Both the position numbers and the translations under genes were made by a program. From the NCBI GenBank assembly GCA_003163855.1, contig PLRJ01000144.1, positions 7,799 through 53,497 of the forward strand: a DNA stretch of 45,699 nt, given 5' to 3'. Below are positions 41,754 through 45,699 of the stretch, in pieces (within the stretch, counting starts at the first letter, position 1; every line of letters starts with the position of its first letter). Source of the stretch: Bryobacterales bacterium (GTDB lineage Bacteria; Acidobacteriota; Terriglobia; Bryobacterales; Bryobacteraceae). The notes under the pieces are model-generated. The model saw only the letters and a list, made by a program, of their open reading frames with translations. It made no database searches and was not told the origin of the DNA.

Positions 41754-43961
41754 ATGATCGACACGCAAACTCCGGCAGAATTAGTCAGCTTTCCGTCCGC
41801 GCCGCCACTGGTAACGCTCGAGGATGCGCGGCAGCGGCCAGGCTCAGCGGGCAACACCGGCCCTTCGCTTGCGCATCTGATCCGCATTGTGATGCGGCAG
41901 AAGTGGAAACTGCTGGCGTTCATCGCGCTGGCGATGATAGCGGCAGTAGTGCTCCAGTTTACGCTGACCAAGCTTTACGAGGCGACAGCCGAAGTGAAGA
42001 TCGACCGGCACTCGGCGCAGGGCGTGCTGGGGCAGGAAGCGTCGCAGGTATCGTCGGTGGACGACATGGACCAGATCATCACCACGCAAGTGGAACTGGC
42101 GCAATCGGACCCGGTGCTGCGTCCGGTCGCCGAGGAATACAAACTGCTGGACAAGGAGCATCAGTTGAAGGGGCTCGACCCGCAGGAGACGAAGCTCAAG
42201 CGCGCTGCGCCGATCGAACTGAAGCGGCTAAAGGTAACGCGGCCACCGAATACCTATCTGATACGGATCAGCTACCGGGCGGCCAGTCCGGAGGTTGCCT
42301 CGCAGGTGGCCAACGGTATCGCATCGTCGCTGGTCCTGCACTCCAACAACAGCGCCAACCGTCCTTATGCCGAGATCTCAGCTTTAATTGCCAAACACAT
42401 GGCGGCGTTGCGGGCCAAGATGGACCGTTCAACGCAGACGCTGGTGCAGTATGAGAAGGATCTGAACATGGTGGATCCGGAGCAGCACACCACCATCCTG
42501 ACGGCGCGGCTGGAGCAGTTGAATATCGAATTCACGGCGGCGCAGACCGATCGGCTGCGCAAGGAAGCCGTTATGCGAGCGGTAACAACGGTTCCCTCGA
42601 TTGCTTCAGCGCGGGCGGCGGAAGCTGACAATCAGCGTAGCCTTCTGACCGATGCGCTACAGCGGGTGGATGTGGCGCGGCAGCAGTTCTCGGCCGCGCG
42701 TTCCTATTATGGCGAGAATCACCCAGAATTTATCAAGGCGCGGGACCAACTGAACGAAGCACTGGCGGAGGTGGATGTGGCGCGCAGCGGCACCAGCGAC
42801 AAAGCCACGGCCGACTATGCGCAGGCGCTCGAGCGCGAAAAAAAGCTGCAGGCGATGGTGGACCAAACCAAGCGCGAGGTAAACGACCAGAAACAACTGG
42901 TAATCGAGTACGAGCAGTTGAAGAGCGACGCCGAACGTGACAAAGCAACTTACGACGATTTGTCAAAGCGCAATCAGGAAGCAGATGTGAACGACCATTT
43001 TCGCGACGCGACGGTGCAGTTAGTGGCGCCCGCACGGCCGCCGTTTATGCCCATCTTCCCGAACCTGCCGATTGATCTGGCGGTGGCTTTCCTCCTGTCG
43101 GCGGTGCTCGGCGTACTGGCCGTGATTCTGGCGGATTCGCTGGATAACACCTTCTCCGAACCGGAAGAGGTGGCGGGAAGGTTCAAGCTGGACATTCTTT
43201 CTTCTATCCCGGCGGTTCGGCGCCTGCCGCCGATCCGCTCCATCGGTGGCACCGTTCTTCCGGTCGAAACGGAAGGACGCAACGCGGAACTGATCATGCT
43301 GTTTGGGGAAGCGGTTAGAATCCTGCGCAACTCCATCGGTTTGATGTCGTTCGAGCGGCCTATCCATACGCTGCTGATGACGAGTGCCAATCCGGCTGAG
43401 GGTAAATCCACAGCTTCCGCCCATCTGGCGCTTTCGTGCGCCCAGGTGGGGAAGAAGGTCCTGCTGATTGACGCCGATATGCGGCGGCCCACTGTGCACA
43501 AACAATTTGCCCTATCGTGCGAGACCGGGCTTTCCGAAGCCCTGCCGGGCAGCGTTGCGGTGAATGACGCGATTGTTCAGATTGAAGGCACATCACTCTA
43601 TGTGCTGCCGGCTGGTCCTGTGACGCACCTGGCCTCCGATTTGATCAGCATGGGCTTTGCCAGCATCCTGGCGAAGTTGGTACGGGATTTCGATCTGATT
43701 ATCATTGACGGACCGCCGATGCTTGGTCTGGCGGAAGCGCAGGAGATCGCCAGCATGGTGGACAGCGTGCTGCTGGTGGCCAAATCAGGTTCGACAACAG
43801 GCAAAGCGGTGGCTGATGCGCTTAGCGGGTTGATGCGGGTGCGAGCCAACGTTCTAGGCGTTGTCATGAACCAAGTGAAGCCCTCCCGTTCCTCCTATGG
43901 GTATCACTATGGATATGCCCTGGCCGACGGTTCGGGTACAAAGCATGACAAGCGAGCTTAG
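41754..43961 (+). CDS. Polysaccharide co-polymerase with tyrosine autokinase domain (Wzc-like)
   Basis: A 735-residue inner-membrane protein that controls chain length and couples polymerisation to export through cycles of tyrosine phosphorylation. A Wzz domain lies between two membrane helices (about 57-75 and 440-462), with a long coiled-coil stretch (about 215-420) reaching into the periplasm. The cytoplasmic BY-kinase has Walker A SANPAEGKSTAS (544-555), Walker A' VLLIDADMRRP (569-579) and Walker B LIIIDGPP (648-655). The C-terminal Tyr cluster YGYHYGY (Tyr715, 717, 719 and 721) is the autophosphorylation site. All parts are in one polypeptide, as in proteobacterial Wzc. A matching phosphatase (Wzb) is not in the window. 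Confidence 0.95.
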   Translation: MIDTQTPAELVSFPSAPPLVTLEDARQRPGSAGNTGPSLAHLIRIVMRQKWKLLAFIALAMIAAVVLQFTLTKLYEATAEVKIDRHSAQGVLGQEASQVSSVDDMDQIITTQVELAQSDPVLRPVAEEYKLLDKEHQLKGLDPQETKLKRAAPIELKRLKVTRPPNTYLIRISYRAASPEVASQVANGIASSLVLHSNNSANRPYAEISALIAKHMAALRAKMDRSTQTLVQYEKDLNMVDPEQHTTILTARLEQLNIEFTAAQTDRLRKEAVMRAVTTVPSIASARAAEADNQRSLLTDALQRVDVARQQFSAARSYYGENHPEFIKARDQLNEALAEVDVARSGTSDKATADYAQALEREKKLQAMVDQTKREVNDQKQLVIEYEQLKSDAERDKATYDDLSKRNQEADVNDHFRDATVQLVAPARPPFMPIFPNLPIDLAVAFLLSAVLGVLAVILADSLDNTFSEPEEVAGRFKLDILSSIPAVRRLPPIRSIGGTVLPVETEGRNAELIMLFGEAVRILRNSIGLMSFERPIHTLLMTSANPAEGKSTASAHLALSCAQVGKKVLLIDADMRRPTVHKQFALSCETGLSEALPGSVAVNDAIVQIEGTSLYVLPAGPVTHLASDLISMGFASILAKLVRDFDLIIIDGPPMLGLAEAQEIASMVDSVLLVAKSGSTTGKAVADALSGLMRVRANVLGVVMNQVKPSRSSYGYHYGYALADGSGTKHDKRA

Positions 43962-43967
43962 ACGCAG

Positions 43968-45314
43968 GTGACACTCTCGCAAAGGCTTCGCCGCTATAGC
44001 GCCCATCCGGCGCTGTTAATAGGTCTGACGTTAGTGACAGGCGGATTGTTTAAGCTCTCCGCCTTCGCGCGCGAGGCCTTCATTGCGGCGCGTTTTGGCC
44101 TGTCGTCGGTGACCGACACCTACTTCGGGCTGCAGCAGTTTCCCATTACCCTAGCGACGTTTATGTTCGGCTCCTTTGCACTGGCGTTTACGCCCGCCTA
44201 TGCGGCTGCGCGCAACCGCGGACAGACGGTCGCCTGGCTGCCGGGTCTGACGGCATACGGACTGCTGGCGGGTACGGCAATGACGGCTCTGATGCTCGCC
44301 TTCGCGCCGTGGTTACTGCAGCTCTTTACACGGCAGCCGGACAGCGCTACCTGGAATACGCTGGCCATTCTAAGCCTTTGTTATGTGCCCATTTTTTGCA
44401 TCGGCGTCTGGTCGGGCATCTGTACCGCGCAAGGCCACAACATCTGGGCGATGAGCATGACCGGGCTGCCGTACCTGGTCATGACACTGACGCTGCTGGC
44501 ACTCTACGCGACACATACCTTGAACAACTTGGGATTACCAATTTCGATGGGAGTAGGCTTTTGCCTGGTGGGAGCGTACGCGTTCGCACGGATTTTGAGG
44601 TCGAGTCCCGGAAGCCTGCGGCTTCACCTGCTGGGAAGCACGTGGAAGATGCCCGAATTTCGGGCGTTCCTGCGCGAACTGTCGGCCTCGTCTATTGAAA
44701 ACATGGGCTATGCGGCGAACCAACTGCTGATCCTGTTCTTTCTAGCGCGCGCGGGCACCGGTGCTATCTCGGCCAACAATTGCGGCATGCGGATTGGCAT
44801 GCTGGGCTTCAGCCTGCTGGCGCAGCCGCTGGCGCAACTGGTTCAGGCGAAGCTGTGTGGGGGAAACGCACAGACGCGGCCGGTGATCTTCCGCCAGTGG
44901 TTTCTGCTGGTGGCAAGCGGCGTCGTGCTGATGGCGCTGGCGCTTTTCGCGTTGCGGGTGGAAGTTATTCGCGCGGTGTATATGCACGGAAAGTTTCAGA
45001 ATGCCGAACTGAATCAAGTTGCCTCCATTTTGCCGGCCTGGATCGGCTATTTTATCGTGCTATCGCTGAACGCAGTGGTGGCGCGCTATCTGTTCACCGA
45101 TGGCAAAGGAACAACCTACGTGCGGCGGCAGTTGAGCGCTTATGCTGCGGCCAACATATTTCGCCTTGCGCTCGCCGGCAGCTTTGGAGCTCCGATGATC
45201 ATCTGGTGTTCGGTTGCAGCCGAAAGCGTCGGACTAATTCTTAATATCCGGACCTGCTTGTCTGGTGTCACTGTGGAGGCCGCGCCGGCGATGGCTCTGC
45301 CCGGGGAAGCATAG
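43968..45314 (+). CDS. MurJ/Wzx-type lipid-linked oligosaccharide flippase
   Basis: A 448-residue polytopic membrane protein with about 12 hydrophobic helices, in the MVF/MurJ branch of the MOP exporter superfamily. The opening ALLIGLTLVTGGLFKLSAFAREAFIAARFGLSSVTDTYF is typical: the conserved REAFIAARFG segment matches the MurJ start, where the Arg is functionally important. In this cluster it most likely turns over the finished lipid-linked repeat unit to the periplasmic face, the Wzx role, rather than lipid II. The start is GTG 43968, six bases after the kinase stop. Slightly shorter than MurJ (511 in E. coli). Confidence 0.88.
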   Translation: MTLSQRLRRYSAHPALLIGLTLVTGGLFKLSAFAREAFIAARFGLSSVTDTYFGLQQFPITLATFMFGSFALAFTPAYAAARNRGQTVAWLPGLTAYGLLAGTAMTALMLAFAPWLLQLFTRQPDSATWNTLAILSLCYVPIFCIGVWSGICTAQGHNIWAMSMTGLPYLVMTLTLLALYATHTLNNLGLPISMGVGFCLVGAYAFARILRSSPGSLRLHLLGSTWKMPEFRAFLRELSASSIENMGYAANQLLILFFLARAGTGAISANNCGMRIGMLGFSLLAQPLAQLVQAKLCGGNAQTRPVIFRQWFLLVASGVVLMALALFALRVEVIRAVYMHGKFQNAELNQVASILPAWIGYFIVLSLNAVVARYLFTDGKGTTYVRRQLSAYAAANIFRLALAGSFGAPMIIWCSVAAESVGLILNIRTCLSGVTVEAAPAMALPGEA

Positions 45315-45340
45315 CGGTGGCATCGATAGTGCGCCAAGCG

Positions 45341-45699
45341 ATGACAAAGGTAATTGTTCACACTCCAGAGCCGCGCGAGGGTGCGGCTCTGTATGTTTTC
45401 GAGCTGGTAAAAGCGTTGCGCCAAGCGGCTGTGCCGGTGACGCTTTTATGCCCGTCCAACTTCGAATATGCACCGCAACTGGAAGACACCGGCATTCCGG
45501 TTGTCAGAGCGCTTGCGCGGCCGATCTCGCGCGCCAGTCTGCTGGTGCGCCTCTGGCGCAATGCGCTATGGGTGGCCAAGACCGCGGCGCTGCAATGGAA
45601 ACTCACCAGCAGGGGCGACGTCGTTCATTTTCAATTTTTGATTCACCTGCCGCTGGGATTTATCTTTCTGCTGCTTGTGCGCCTGCGCGGCGCGCGCGT
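45341..45699 (+). CDS. Glycosyltransferase, N-terminal part (cut by window end)
   Basis: The frame is open to the last base. From ATG 45341 the product reads TKVIVHTPEPREGAALYVFE and continues with VTLLCPSNFEYAPQLEDTGI, VVHFQFLIHLPLGFIFLLL. This fits the N-terminal domain of a GT-B glycosyltransferase: first strand, a Gly-rich acceptor loop with a helix, and a D-V-V-H-F-Q strand end. An alternative start is GTG 45317, three bases after the flippase stop. The EX7E part lies beyond the window, so the family is inferred from the first 119 residues and the cluster. Confidence 0.7.
   Translation, partial: MTKVIVHTPEPREGAALYVFELVKALRQAAVPVTLLCPSNFEYAPQLEDTGIPVVRALARPISRASLLVRLWRNALWVAKTAALQWKLTSRGDVVHFQFLIHLPLGFIFLLLVRLRGAR

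Noticed and set aside
1..45699. tRNA or rRNA genes
   Set aside because: No stretch with a cloverleaf-compatible set of stems and a GTTCGAATC-type loop was found by eye; a tRNAscan run would settle this.

Overview
The window looks like chromosomal DNA of a soil-type member of the Acidobacteriota, probably near the Solibacter/Bryobacter group. This is a judgement from gene content: a hem operon headed by a CcsA/HemX-like gene, very large exported proteins, a two-partner-secretion GLUG exoprotein, an IS3 element, a WbaP-type capsule cluster and moderately high GC. No rRNA or tRNA gene is visible to confirm it.

Layout. (1) 1-3378: end of one RND efflux pump and a complete second one, overlapping by 4 bases. 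(2) 3389-6601: a 1070-residue exported protein of unknown function, convergent with the pumps. (3) 6838-14274: a loosely packed accessory region. It holds a 239-residue protein of unknown role, a VapBC-type toxin-antitoxin pair, a run of very small ORFs separated by six copies of a 26-base imperfect palindrome, a complete-looking IS3-family element with a frameshifted orfA, a four-helix membrane protein resembling hydroxylaminobenzene mutase, and an FRG-domain protein. (4) 14275-15447: an exported protein of unknown function. (5) 20321 down to 15452: a tight minus-strand operon for early tetrapyrrole synthesis (ccsA/hemX-like, hemA, hemC, hemD) with an old yellow enzyme at its end. (6) 20464-22736: a short-chain dehydrogenase and a single-ring Clp-type AAA+ ATPase. 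(7) 30035 down to 23253: a two-partner secretion pair, the exoprotein first and its outer-membrane transporter second. (8) 30137-34298: a Tat-exported intradiol dioxygenase, a class 3 lipase, a DUF2235 hydrolase, a beta-propeller with Asp-boxes and a ThiS/MoaD-like protein. (9) 34618 to the end: an exopolysaccharide cluster of glycosyltransferases, a WbaP-like initiating transferase, a polysaccharide deacetylase, a Wza-like export protein, a Wzc-like tyrosine kinase, a MurJ/Wzx-like flippase and the start of another glycosyltransferase.

How the genes work together. The exopolysaccharide cluster is nearly a full Wzx/Wzy-type pathway: priming, chain assembly, flipping, length control and export. 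No Wzy polymerase is visible before the window ends. The hem genes take charged glutamyl-tRNA to glutamate semialdehyde (hemA) and porphobilinogen to uroporphyrinogen III (hemC, hemD); hemB and hemL lie elsewhere. The region least explained by known gene families is 8168-10314, where palindromes of identical length delimit short gene-sized units. It is the best candidate here for something not described before, although the copy number is low and the interpretation is inference.
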